A DNA stretch of 9,068 nucleotides from contig CAMWSZ010000096.1 of the NCBI GenBank assembly GCA_947177005.1, forward strand, positions 1-9,068, written 5' to 3'. The stretch is from an uncultured Clostridia bacterium. Lineage in GTDB: Bacteria > Bacillota > Clostridia > Oscillospirales > Oscillospiraceae. Below the pieces are notes generated by a model. The model saw only the letters and a list, made by a program, of their open reading frames with translations. It had not been told where the DNA came from and searched no databases. This document shows positions 1 through 5,836 of this stretch, one piece after another. Position 1 is the first letter of the stretch; each line of letters opens with the position of its first letter. The translations under genes were made by a program, and so were the position numbers.

Positions 1-456
1 TCTCTTCTTCTCCGCTTAGTCTGCACCGGTTCTTGTTATAAATTTCACCATATTTATTGGGATTGTGAAGTCTGCCGGATGCCGTTCGACGAAACTTTGT
101 CATATCTTAAAACATGTGAACCAAAGGATATTCTTTGCCTGGGCGCAAGCAAAGGAGAGCGAAATTCCATGTTGAACCGTCTGGAAAGCGAATGCCCGGA
201 AAAGTTCAACAAATTTACTGTTTGGGCAAAGATTGACGATAAGAGCGGAGGTTCGACCTCTCCGAGGAAAGACAACGCAATTTTTACGACCTATGACGGA
301 AGCAAAGGAATGGAGCGGGATATCTGTGTGGTTATGGGTGTGAATCTTCCCTTCTCCGCCAGAACATTCGCAAAGTACTGGAAAGAATATTACGAGGGTG
401 TATCAAAAACCGATAAAAAGAGAAAAAAGAAAGCTGCCCTGAACGAAACCATTTAA
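1..456 (+). CDS. C-terminal fragment of an SF1 (UvrD/Rep-type) helicase, probably truncated at its end
   Basis: The frame is open from base 1, so the gene begins left of the window; an ATG at 79 lies inside it and need not be the start. Recognition rests on two segments: PKDILCLGASKG, like the strand of the second RecA-like domain in UvrD-family helicases, and TTYDGSKGMERDICVV, which matches helicase motif V (T.H..KG.E.D.V.V). In the family this is followed by motif VI (YVALTRA-like, with the arginine finger). Here the protein instead runs into a lysine-rich tail (KTDKKRKKKAA) and stops, with no motif VI visible. The gene is therefore probably cut short or fused to foreign sequence near codon 110, and would not be expected to hydrolyse ATP normally. 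A strong terminator follows 25 bases after the stop. The helicase family call is fairly firm; the truncation is inferred. Confidence 0.62.
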   Translation, partial: SLLLRLVCTGSCYKFHHIYWDCEVCRMPFDETLSYLKTCEPKDILCLGASKGERNSMLNRLESECPEKFNKFTVWAKIDDKSGGSTSPRKDNAIFTTYDGSKGMERDICVVMGVNLPFSARTFAKYWKEYYEGVSKTDKKRKKKAALNETI

Positions 457-480
457 ACTGGGCTGTCCGAAAGTCTCCGT

Positions 481-517
481 ATCCCGTCCCGTAAATACAG
501 GGATGGGATATTTTTTT
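481..517 (+). terminator. Rho-independent terminator after the helicase fragment
   Basis: The arms atcccgtccc (481-490) and gggatgggat (500-509) pair over 10 bp with one G-U pair around a 9-base loop, followed by a T-run at 511-517. It isolates the helicase end from the downstream sigma-factor operon. Confidence 0.85.
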
Positions 518-642
518 GTGTCAATGTTCTGATTAATATTTTTATATATTTTTTCATATTATTCCTCAACTTTAAATATCAAGGCTGAAGTTTAACCGGC
601 ATCCTTTTTACAGAAAAAATATTAATTGGAGGAATGAAAATT
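518..642 (+). promoter_or_regulatory. AT-rich leader of the sigma-factor operon, with the ribosome binding site
   Basis: This AT-rich stretch between the terminator and the sigma-like gene must hold the operon promoter, but I cannot single out a convincing -35/-10 pair. Near its end, TTGGAGGA at 626-633 is a strong Shine-Dalgarno sequence. It abuts the ATG at 634, which is too close, and sits 9 bases before the ATG at 643, which decides the start. Confidence 0.45.
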
Positions 643-1626
643 ATGAAGGCAGCAATGGAAAAGGTTACCAAGATCGCTGGGCACGACAGTTTGGAATACG
701 ATTTTTCCAAAGAAAATCCCTGGGCGGACGAGAAAATGTCTGACTGCGGCATGAATGAGTCTGTGCCTTCCCTCAGCATTTCGGTGGATGACGTGATGGA
801 CGATGCGGATAGTGATGAAGCTTTTTATAACGAGGCGTTGACGCTCTTTGCCAGCTTAAAACAAGCGGCGGAAGATGCTGCCCATACATGGGATGCTGCC
901 CATGGTACAGACAGCAATGACAGTGATGAGGCGCTTTGCGGTAAAGCAATGGCTCTTTTCGAGGATCTGAAACAGGCGGTGGAAGACGCTGCGTCTATGT
1001 GGGATTCCGCCCACGGCGCTGAGGCTGCTGTGCAGAACCGTGTTTCTGCCAGATTCGATCATTCTGAGGAATTTATTCCTCAATGGTTCGAAAAACATGA
1101 CAGACACATTCGCTCTATTGTTAAAAAGTTTGAAAAAACTATCAATGATCCTATGTACACAATGGAGGATCTGATGCAGGAGGCGTATCTTGCTGTTTTT
1201 CGCGCTTTTGAAAAATATAATCCGGCTAAAACACTGTGGTATGATCCATCAGCATATTTCAATGTTGTTATCTATAAAAGGATGCAGGAACTTTATCGTG
1301 CGGCTCATTCCGCAAAAAGGAACCTGTATTCGGAAGTCTCTCTTGAAGGCTTCGATTTTGAAGGAACGGATGACATTGAAACAGATGCGAAAAGCGGACG
1401 GCATGCGGCAAACGGCATTGTAGCCGCCAGAGACAATGTAGAACAGATTGTTATTGACCGCGATAATGTACTTCGGGCGCTCAACAGCCCCAATAAAAAA
1501 ATGAAACCCATCCTTGAACTGGCCGCATTGGGATATTCACAGTGTGAAATCGCAGCGTACTTCAATCGTTCTCAATCAGGCATCAGCGGTATCTTAAGCA
1601 AAATCAGAAAGGAATTAACAGCATGA
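643..1626 (+). CDS. RNA polymerase sigma-70-family factor with duplicated acidic N-terminal segment
   Basis: A 327-aa protein that would direct RNA polymerase to specific promoters. Residues about 142-194 resemble sigma region 2, with the core YTMEDLMQEAYLAVFRAFEK (a DL.QEA..A...A..K.. pattern). Residues about 285-326 resemble region 4, a helix-turn-helix containing GYSQCEIAAYFNRSQSGIS. The linker between them is about 90 residues long. The first 140 residues are unusual: acidic, and containing a 37-residue segment present twice (separate entry). The start at 643 is chosen over the ATG at 634 because of Shine-Dalgarno spacing. The stop overlaps the next start (ATGA), so the two proteins are probably made together. 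It could instead be a phage-type transcription activator built on sigma regions 2 and 4; the sigma-like fold itself is well supported by both regions in the right order. Confidence 0.8.
   Translation: MKAAMEKVTKIAGHDSLEYDFSKENPWADEKMSDCGMNESVPSLSISVDDVMDDADSDEAFYNEALTLFASLKQAAEDAAHTWDAAHGTDSNDSDEALCGKAMALFEDLKQAVEDAASMWDSAHGAEAAVQNRVSARFDHSEEFIPQWFEKHDRHIRSIVKKFEKTINDPMYTMEDLMQEAYLAVFRAFEKYNPAKTLWYDPSAYFNVVIYKRMQELYRAAHSAKRNLYSEVSLEGFDFEGTDDIETDAKSGRHAANGIVAARDNVEQIVIDRDNVLRALNSPNKKMKPILELAALGYSQCEIAAYFNRSQSGISGILSKIRKELTA
808..1029 (+). repeat. Tandem 37-codon duplication inside the sigma-factor gene
   Basis: Two adjacent 111-base units (808-918 and 919-1029) encode similar 37-residue segments. 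Unit 1 contains DSDEAFYNEALTLF and LKQAAEDAAHTWDAAHG; unit 2 contains DSDEALCGKAMALF and LKQAVEDAASMWDSAHG. The shared pattern is DSDEA, then an amphipathic helix ALxLFxxLKQAxEDAA, then a tryptophan and AHG. The units differ at many bases, so the duplication is not recent. Each probably forms a helix with an acidic cap, suggesting a binding module or regulatory arm. Confidence 0.85.
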
Positions 1627-2870
1627 AGGTAATTGAATTTCAGGAAGTTCAGAACCGGACATCCCAGGTTCATGATACATCCATTGATAAAAAGCTGTCG
1701 AGAATCCAGTTTTCTCTTGAGGATTTAAACAGACGGCTGAGTTTTATTGAATATAATAAGCTCAATGTTCCTGATCTTCAGGAGGTTTTTGCCGGATATA
1801 CGCCATTTCAGATGGAGGAGCGTGCAGTCCCTCTTGTCACACTCTTTTCTCGCAGCAGTATTCTTTTGGGCGTTTTTCTGTGCGAACTGAAAGAACTGAT
1901 GGATGCATATGTGGGCAGCGGCAGATCCGGGATGGTTGAGGCGCAGATTGTGAAAATCAATAGCCTGGTGTCCTATATCACTGATTTGCGGGAAAAGCAT
2001 ATCAACACATATGGACGAAATGTATGTGCGGCGTTTAACCGCCGTCTTCTCTCTCCGGCGGGACAGAACAATACTGAGCTTGACGCACTGGAGCTGCTGC
2101 TGATTCGGTTTTTTGGCTCCGCAAATCCGGATGGCGGCAGAATTCTGAATCTTTGCCGCTTGAAAGAGCTGATTTGTTCCGTTGGAGCCCAAACAGGCTG
2201 TCTTTTAGAAGCAATGAAATTAACCGGCGCTATTGATAAGCTTGCTGCACAGCCTGCTGAAAATCCCTCTGTACCAGCGGATGCGGGGGCTTGGTCTGAA
2301 AAGATCAGAACATTGATCCTTACCCTCCAGATTAAGATGGCGCATTTGCAGAAAGATTTGGACGAAACAATCCGTGAACTGAATTTGAACGGAGCCGGAC
2401 AGAAAGAGCTGTTTCAGGATATTTCTTTGGAAAAAGTCCGTGAGCTGGTATCCTATCTGTACCAAAAATTTATCCAGACCGATTATCTTTTGAGATGTTA
2501 TGAGGCGGAGCTTCGGTTTGCGCTTATGGAGTATGACCAGACGCAGTTTTCCGGGGCGGTACAAAATTCTGTTAAGACTGTGCGGCGGAGTATCGCTCTC
2601 CTTCAGCAAACCTATATCCAGAAGTATCCTGTCAGGATTGCCGCCGCCCTCAAGCGCAGGCTTGGCGTGTACGAAGTCACCGGCGATGCTGCCAGACAGC
2701 TGGATCAATCCCTCGTCTATGCTTTTGATATGGGGATTATGCAGTTGAACGATACCCAATGTCCGGGACTCCAGGAGCTGCAGGAACTTCTTGTATCACT
2801 TGGGAAACTCCTGGGTTTGGAAAAGGATGCGGAAGCTGTCTTGAATGGTATCCGCGCCCTTGAAATTTGA
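1623..2870 (+). CDS. Unknown 415-aa helix-rich protein, translationally coupled to the sigma factor
   Basis: I do not recognise this protein. Its ATG overlaps the sigma-factor stop codon (ATGA at 1623-1626), with AAAGGA at 1608-1613 as ribosome binding site, so it is probably translated in step with the sigma factor. The sequence is leucine- and glutamate-rich and appears helical almost throughout, with long heptad-like stretches, for example LQIKMAHLQKDLDETIREL near residues 235-255. There is no signal peptide and no convincing membrane segment; the hydrophobic stretch around residues 70-90 is interrupted by charges. A proline- and alanine-rich linker near residues 210-225 may separate two helical domains. 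The tight coupling makes a direct role with the sigma factor plausible (anti-sigma, co-activator or structural partner), but nothing in the sequence proves it. A terminator follows directly. Confidence 0.75.
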   Translation: MKVIEFQEVQNRTSQVHDTSIDKKLSRIQFSLEDLNRRLSFIEYNKLNVPDLQEVFAGYTPFQMEERAVPLVTLFSRSSILLGVFLCELKELMDAYVGSGRSGMVEAQIVKINSLVSYITDLREKHINTYGRNVCAAFNRRLLSPAGQNNTELDALELLLIRFFGSANPDGGRILNLCRLKELICSVGAQTGCLLEAMKLTGAIDKLAAQPAENPSVPADAGAWSEKIRTLILTLQIKMAHLQKDLDETIRELNLNGAGQKELFQDISLEKVRELVSYLYQKFIQTDYLLRCYEAELRFALMEYDQTQFSGAVQNSVKTVRRSIALLQQTYIQKYPVRIAAALKRRLGVYEVTGDAARQLDQSLVYAFDMGIMQLNDTQCPGLQELQELLVSLGKLLGLEKDAEAVLNGIRALEI

Positions 2871-2883
2871 TACAAAAGGCAAA

Positions 2884-2917
2884 CCGCCCCCTCCGTTTGG
2901 AGAGGGCGGCATTTTTT
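2884..2917 (+). terminator. Terminator between convergent genes, probably bidirectional
   Basis: The arms at 2884-2894 and 2899-2909 (CCGCCC..CTC paired with GAG.GGGCGG) form an 11-bp GC-rich stem with one mismatch and a four-base loop, followed by a T-run at 2912-2917. It lies 14 bases after the upstream stop, and its T-run overlaps the stop codon of the minus-strand gene. On the minus strand the stem is followed by TTTGCCTTTTG, a weaker T-tract, so it may end transcription from both sides. Confidence 0.85.
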
Positions 2918-3923
2918 ACCTCTGCGCTGCCCAGCAGGTTTCTTTCCACAGTACGCCGGCGGTTCCCATAAAACGGTAAATCATTCTGATCAGCGCTGTG
3001 GCGGATATTTTCGTTCTGCCCAGTACTGCTGACCAGCTGATTACCATTCTGTTTTCATCCAAAGAAATTCTTGCGCCGGTATAGGCATTATTAAGAGAGT
3101 TGAATTGTTCGAGAAGTGTTTTCCTTTCTTTGGATGTAAGGGATTTTATCTTCCCGACAGCTGGCATGATGATTTCCAAATCACGTCCGAGATCGTTTTC
3201 ATTGAAAAGGATGTAAATATCTATCAGTTCGCCGCCGACATCCATACTTTCCTGGATACGTACCGCCCAGACGCTTTTTTCCTGATCACAGAAGCATTTG
3301 ACTGGATAATTGTTAGAGCTTAATACAGAAGACAGAAAATAGAGCATGGATTTGTCACTTTCCGGTGTTTCGATGGGAGCTAAATTAAGCCCGTTCCATT
3401 TGGATTTCTCAGGAATCATCAAGCTTCGTTCCCTGCTGCCGTTGAGGATTGCTTCCTCAAAAGTAAGTCCCCGCCTTGCCATTCTGGCCCGAATGGTCTG
3501 CATAGGCAGTTCATACGCCCTTGCCGCCGCTTCTCTGGACGGATAGTTCACGCCTGCTATTGTACAGGGCGTCACATGCCCCGCCTGATTTTTTACCAGC
3601 TCGTTGATGGCGGCCTCATGGGATATTTTCTTCTCTTTTGACAGCGTATAGACCCGGTGTGACGGAATTCCATATGCCCCCGCCGCCTCCACCACAGAAC
3701 GGTACTGAACATGATTGACTGTGATGGTCTTTCCTCTTCCCGGCGCAGAGGAATACCGGCGCTTCAGTGAGTTCTGACGCAGGGCTGCAACAATCTCATC
3801 CCCTGACTTCCCTTTCCGTAAATGATATTTCACGGATGTGTACTTGAATCCGTAATGTTCGCAAAAGTCCATTACGGTATATTTCTTTCCATCCGCTTCC
3901 AGCAGCTGCTCTTTGTATGCCAT
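2916..3923 (-). CDS. Protein with three tandem HTH-like repeats and a possible YbjN-like C-terminal domain
   Basis: A 335-aa protein, probably DNA-binding. Three similar segments occupy residues about 7-48, 65-106 and 119-160. Each has a short hairpin (DGKKYTVMDFCEHYG; VNHVQYRSVVEAAGAYG; IAGVNYPSREAAARAYEL), a second helix of recognition-helix type (YTSVKYHLRKG; SHRVYTLSKEKK; MQTIRARMARRG) and a closing E..A. helix. This pattern resembles the small HTH modules found in phage and mobile-element proteins (NUMOD/IENR-like). Residues about 190-330 form a separate alpha/beta domain with IKSLTSKERKTLLEQFNSLN and RMVISWSAVL, recalling YbjN-type or secretion-chaperone-like folds; this is weak inference. 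The start at 3923 is chosen because AAAGGAGG (3932-3939) lies 8 bases away; the in-frame ATG at 3929 is only 2 bases from it. No nuclease motif is visible, so it is more likely a regulator or adaptor. Confidence 0.72.
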   Translation of the reverse strand: MAYKEQLLEADGKKYTVMDFCEHYGFKYTSVKYHLRKGKSGDEIVAALRQNSLKRRYSSAPGRGKTITVNHVQYRSVVEAAGAYGIPSHRVYTLSKEKKISHEAAINELVKNQAGHVTPCTIAGVNYPSREAAARAYELPMQTIRARMARRGLTFEEAILNGSRERSLMIPEKSKWNGLNLAPIETPESDKSMLYFLSSVLSSNNYPVKCFCDQEKSVWAVRIQESMDVGGELIDIYILFNENDLGRDLEIIMPAVGKIKSLTSKERKTLLEQFNSLNNAYTGARISLDENRMVISWSAVLGRTKISATALIRMIYRFMGTAGVLWKETCWAAQR

Positions 3924-3967
3924 TCGCATAACCTCCTTTGGTTTAATAGTACCCTTTGCTGCCGTAA

Positions 3968-3973
3968 ATTATA
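3968..3973 (-). promoter_or_regulatory. Candidate -10 box for the minus-strand repeat-HTH gene
   Basis: The minus strand reads TATAAT exactly here, 44 bases before the chosen start, giving a leader of roughly 40 bases. The hexamer 17 bases upstream (AAATAC) is a poor -35 match, so activity may need an activator or another promoter. Confidence 0.4.
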
Positions 3974-4061
3974 CTCACGATGCAAAAAGAGTATTTGTTT
4001 GAGTTTTTTCCCGGTGACGGCTTGTCCATATCTTTTTTGCCAATTAAGAATGATTGAATTT

Positions 4062-4070
4062 ATTATAGCA
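4062..4070 (-). promoter_or_regulatory. Extended -10 promoter candidate for the minus-strand gene
   Basis: The minus strand reads TGCTATAAT, an exact TATAAT with the TGn extension, which can work without a good -35. Transcription from it would give an approximately 130-base leader for the gene starting at 3923. No known riboswitch fold was recognised in that leader. Confidence 0.45.
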
Positions 4071-4097
4071 CAATAAATAAGAAAATTGGGGATTTTT

Positions 4098-4126
4098 TTG
4101 AAAGTTATAAATATTTTAGATATTTT
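4098..4126 (+). promoter_or_regulatory. Candidate promoter upstream of the MT-A70 remnant
   Basis: TTGAAA (4098-4103) and TATTTT (4121-4126) are separated by 17 bases in a very AT-rich tract. The -35 is good and the -10 partial. The leader would be about 165 bases long. Other positions in this tract could serve as well, given its composition. Confidence 0.35.
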
Positions 4127-4295
4127 TTATTTAATTAGCATATTATAAAAATATCAAAAAGCTGAGAAGTTGCATACGTTTTTGAGACCATATTGAGAAA
4201 TTGAGATGACTTATTTTAAAAAAATATTTTTAAATTTGTACCGGATTGATACAGTCCTTCGAAAAAAATGATGATGGAGAATGGAGGTACAGATC

Positions 4296-4624
4296 ATGTC
4301 TGAGGGTATCCTGTTTCCCAATAAACGCTATTCAGTGATTTACGCAGATCCTCCCTGGTCCTACCGGCAGTGCGGGACAAACAGTAAAAGCCGCGGTACG
4401 GCGGCTAAACACTATTCAACAATGACTACAGAGGATATCTGTGCAATGCCGGTCCAGTCTATCTGCGAACCGGCGGCGAAGCCCCTTTTGAGGGACACAG
4501 CACAAAACCGGATGAAACCCGCCGCAGAATTGTTGAACTGCTGGGAGACGTCCCCCGCATCGAATTGTTTGCCCGCCAGCGGGCAGATGGCTGGGATGCC
4601 TGGGGCAATGAAGTCCCGGTGTGA
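4296..4624 (+). pseudogene. MT-A70 family adenine methyltransferase, internally deleted and frameshifted
   Basis: Both ends of an MT-A70 (N6-adenine) methyltransferase are present but the centre is missing. From the ATG at 4296, set by GGAGG at 4283-4287, the first 56 codons give YSVIYADPPWSYRQ, containing the catalytic DPPW motif, then HYSTMTTEDICAMP, typical of the family's N-terminal part. In another frame, from about 4472 to the stop at 4622-4624, the sequence gives HSTKPDETRRRIVELLGD, then PRIELFARQ and GWDAWGNE, the usual C-terminal end. The family is commonly about 170-200 residues; about 80 central residues are absent, and the two parts are out of frame. The junction lies near 4459-4475. 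The reading frame from 4296 continues to 4637 but encodes unrelated sequence after the junction, so no active enzyme is expected. An assembly error joining two copies is an alternative. Confidence 0.82.
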
Positions 4625-4642
4625 TCCGGATACATAGCGTCT

Positions 4643-4680
4643 GCCCCACTCTGCTTGAGAATCGGAGCGGGGCTGTTTTT
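4643..4680 (+). terminator. Rho-independent terminator after the MT-A70 remnant
   Basis: GCCCCACTCTG (4643-4653) pairs with CGGAGCGGGGC (4663-4673), with one A-C mismatch and one T-G pair, around a nine-base loop. TGTTTTT follows at 4674-4680. It lies about 20 bases after the methyltransferase stop. Confidence 0.75.
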
Positions 4681-4708
4681 GATATTTTCTATCCTTTCAG
4701 CATATAAA
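4679..4708 (+). promoter_or_regulatory. Promoter for the small-gene operon 4772-5836
   Basis: TTGATA (4679-4684) and TATAAA (4703-4708), each five of six matches to consensus, are separated by 18 bases. The -35 overlaps the T-run of the preceding terminator, a compact arrangement. The expected leader is roughly 57 bases. Confidence 0.55.
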
Positions 4709-4771
4709 ATTAAAATTGAAAGCAAAGGCGAAAAGAAAAGGATGTATTTCAAAGTCGAAGGAGGCAATATC

Positions 4772-5131
4772 ATGGGTATTCAGGATTTCAAGGCAGGACA
4801 GCGCGTCGCTGTTCTCTGCGGGCGGCCCGAAAACATCAAAGAGACACAGCTTGCTACTGTTTCCAGAGTGGATCGCAAAATCGTCTATATCATTTTGGAT
4901 GGGTTCTGTATGGAAACAGGGTACTGTCTCAGAAACAAGAAGGATCGCTATCTTGTTGAAAATATTGAGGTCGGTACTCCTGCCATGCTGTTTCCCAACA
5001 AGCAGGCGGCGGATGATTATATCGAACTAATGGAACTTCGCAGCTGGTTTCTTCAGGCGTTTAACTGGTCAAAAATCGACCAATATACAGCCGGAGAACT
5101 CCGTGCAGTAAAGCAAATTCTTGAAAAATAG
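4772..5131 (+). CDS. Small conserved-looking protein, possible beta-barrel N-terminus (119 aa)
   Basis: I do not assign a function. The first 60 residues look like a small beta-barrel or SH3-like unit: FKAGQRVAVLCGRPE, then TQLATVSRVDRKIVYIILD, with alternating hydrophobic strands and a KxG.RV.VL opening as in many small Firmicute accessory proteins. The second half is helical and includes the acidic NKQAADDYIELMELRSWF and ends with YTAGELRAVKQILEK. No signal peptide or membrane helix is present. The frame is open from 4655, but the start is set at 4772 because AAGGAGG (4758-4764) lies 7 bases before it and the promoter lies in the earlier part. Bases after the stop lead within 30 to the next gene, so it is probably the first gene of an operon. 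Confidence 0.72.
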   Translation: MGIQDFKAGQRVAVLCGRPENIKETQLATVSRVDRKIVYIILDGFCMETGYCLRNKKDRYLVENIEVGTPAMLFPNKQAADDYIELMELRSWFLQAFNWSKIDQYTAGELRAVKQILEK

Positions 5132-5160
5132 GATGCTGTTTGTAAAAGGAGGAATCGTTC

Positions 5161-5475
5161 ATGAAAAAACGAATTGTCAGTATCCCTTATGGCGGCACAT
5201 TTTATATTTCTCAGGAATTTAACGGCGATAGAAAAGAAGCTCAAACGCTTCAGTTTTTTCCTATGATTCCCTTCTGGGAAGATGTTGCTGCCCTTTTCAA
5301 AGGGGTGCAATCTGTGCGGGCTTTTGAAATTGCTCTTGAAAAGGCGGAAGAACTGTACCGGTATAAACATGTTCCCCTAAAAGAGCAGTCTGTGCTTCCA
5401 AAAACAGAGGAGGTTTGGCAGATGATGGACAGCGAGCTTGAACTCTATTCCAGATACGGCAAACTAGTTTTTTGA
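5161..5475 (+). CDS. Unknown 104-aa soluble protein
   Basis: I do not recognise this protein. It has a strong ribosome binding site, AAAGGAGG at 5145-5152, 8 bases before the ATG, and follows the previous gene by 29 bases, consistent with one transcript. The N-terminus is strand-like (RIVSIPYGGTFYISQEF), followed by helical regions (ALEKAEELYRY; VWQMMDSELELYSRYG). There is no signal peptide, membrane helix or cysteine cluster. It ends at TTT TGA within a run of six T bases at 5468-5473. The uS11-like reading frame is open from just after the TAG at 5465-5467, so the two frames overlap at this point (see findings). Confidence 0.7.
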   Translation: MKKRIVSIPYGGTFYISQEFNGDRKEAQTLQFFPMIPFWEDVAALFKGVQSVRAFEIALEKAEELYRYKHVPLKEQSVLPKTEEVWQMMDSELELYSRYGKLVF

Positions 5476-5500
5476 GAAATGCTGTCAGGAGAAAACAGAT

Positions 5501-5836
5501 ATAGATTCAAAAGAGAAACAATATGGCAAAGCTTCTGTCCGTGCTGCATTTGGCTGTACATTTGTACTTATTGCAGACAACAACGGCAGATCTGTGGCCT
5601 GGACTCGATTCAATACACGAAAATCCCCTGTCCCGGAAACACGGACTCCGGCCGATGATACCGCCAAGGCTGCCGCAGCGCAGGGAATTAAGTTTGTGGA
5701 AGTCAGTATCAAAGGGTTTGGGCGCGGATGTGCGGCTGCCTTTCAGGCGCTGCAAAATGCTGGGATTGAAATTACCATGATAAAAGACAAAACGCCCATC
5801 CCGCATAATGGCTGCCGTCCATCAAAATCACATTAA
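5501..5836 (+). CDS. Divergent ribosomal protein uS11 (S11) homologue without a standard start codon
   Basis: The frame encodes an evident uS11 relative. Matching segments, in order, are ASVRAAFGCTFVLIADNNGR (canonical: AHIRATFNNTIVTITD..G), a tryptophan, an RKS segment, GIKFVEVSIKGFGRG (canonical GIK.LEV.VKGPGPGR), ALQNAGIEIT, and the signature DKTPIPHNGCRPSKS, which carries the highly conserved TPIPHNGCRP of the 30S platform protein. About six residues are missing between the tryptophan and GIK compared with E. coli uS11, the GPGPGR loop is altered to GFGRGC, and the basic N- and C-terminal tails are reduced. No ATG, GTG or TTG begins this frame early enough to include the first strand. The best start is ATA at 5501, with AGGAG (5487-5491) nine bases upstream, giving 111 residues; a GTG at 5594 would lose the first strand. 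It may be a degenerating gene, use a rare start, or be reached by frameshifting from the previous gene. It lies outside any ribosomal protein operon, so it is a paralogue or transferred copy. Confidence 0.72.
   Translation: MDSKEKQYGKASVRAAFGCTFVLIADNNGRSVAWTRFNTRKSPVPETRTPADDTAKAAAAQGIKFVEVSIKGFGRGCAAAFQALQNAGIEITMIKDKTPIPHNGCRPSKSH

Larger units (their letters stand above)
3940..4295. other. Divergent AT-rich intergenic region (about 355 bases)
   Basis: No gene is supported here; reading frames are short and lack ribosome binding sites. It separates the minus-strand repeat-HTH gene from the plus-strand MT-A70 remnant and contains the promoter candidates listed separately. Bases 4076-4240 are especially AT-rich, with A and T runs that could be bent DNA or a protein-binding region. 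No clear repeat array or origin signature was seen. Confidence 0.6.

Noticed and set aside
634..642. ATG at 634 as start of the sigma-like gene, and likewise ATGs at 3929 (-) and 4281 (+)
   Set aside because: Each overlaps or abuts the Shine-Dalgarno sequence; the next in-frame ATG in each case (643, 3923, 4296) has 8-9 base spacing.
1725..2759. Long minus-strand frames opposite the 415-aa gene
   Set aside because: No ribosome binding sites, atypical cysteine- and arginine-rich composition; the plus strand has a coupled start and terminator.
3940..4070. Riboswitch (for example c-di-GMP type) in the minus-strand leader
   Set aside because: Looked for conserved aptamer cores and found none; only scattered A-rich segments.
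5523..5780. Plus-strand frame with an ATG overlapping the uS11-like gene
   Set aside because: It has an ATG but no family resemblance; the overlapping frame encodes the uS11 signature, so this is a shadow.
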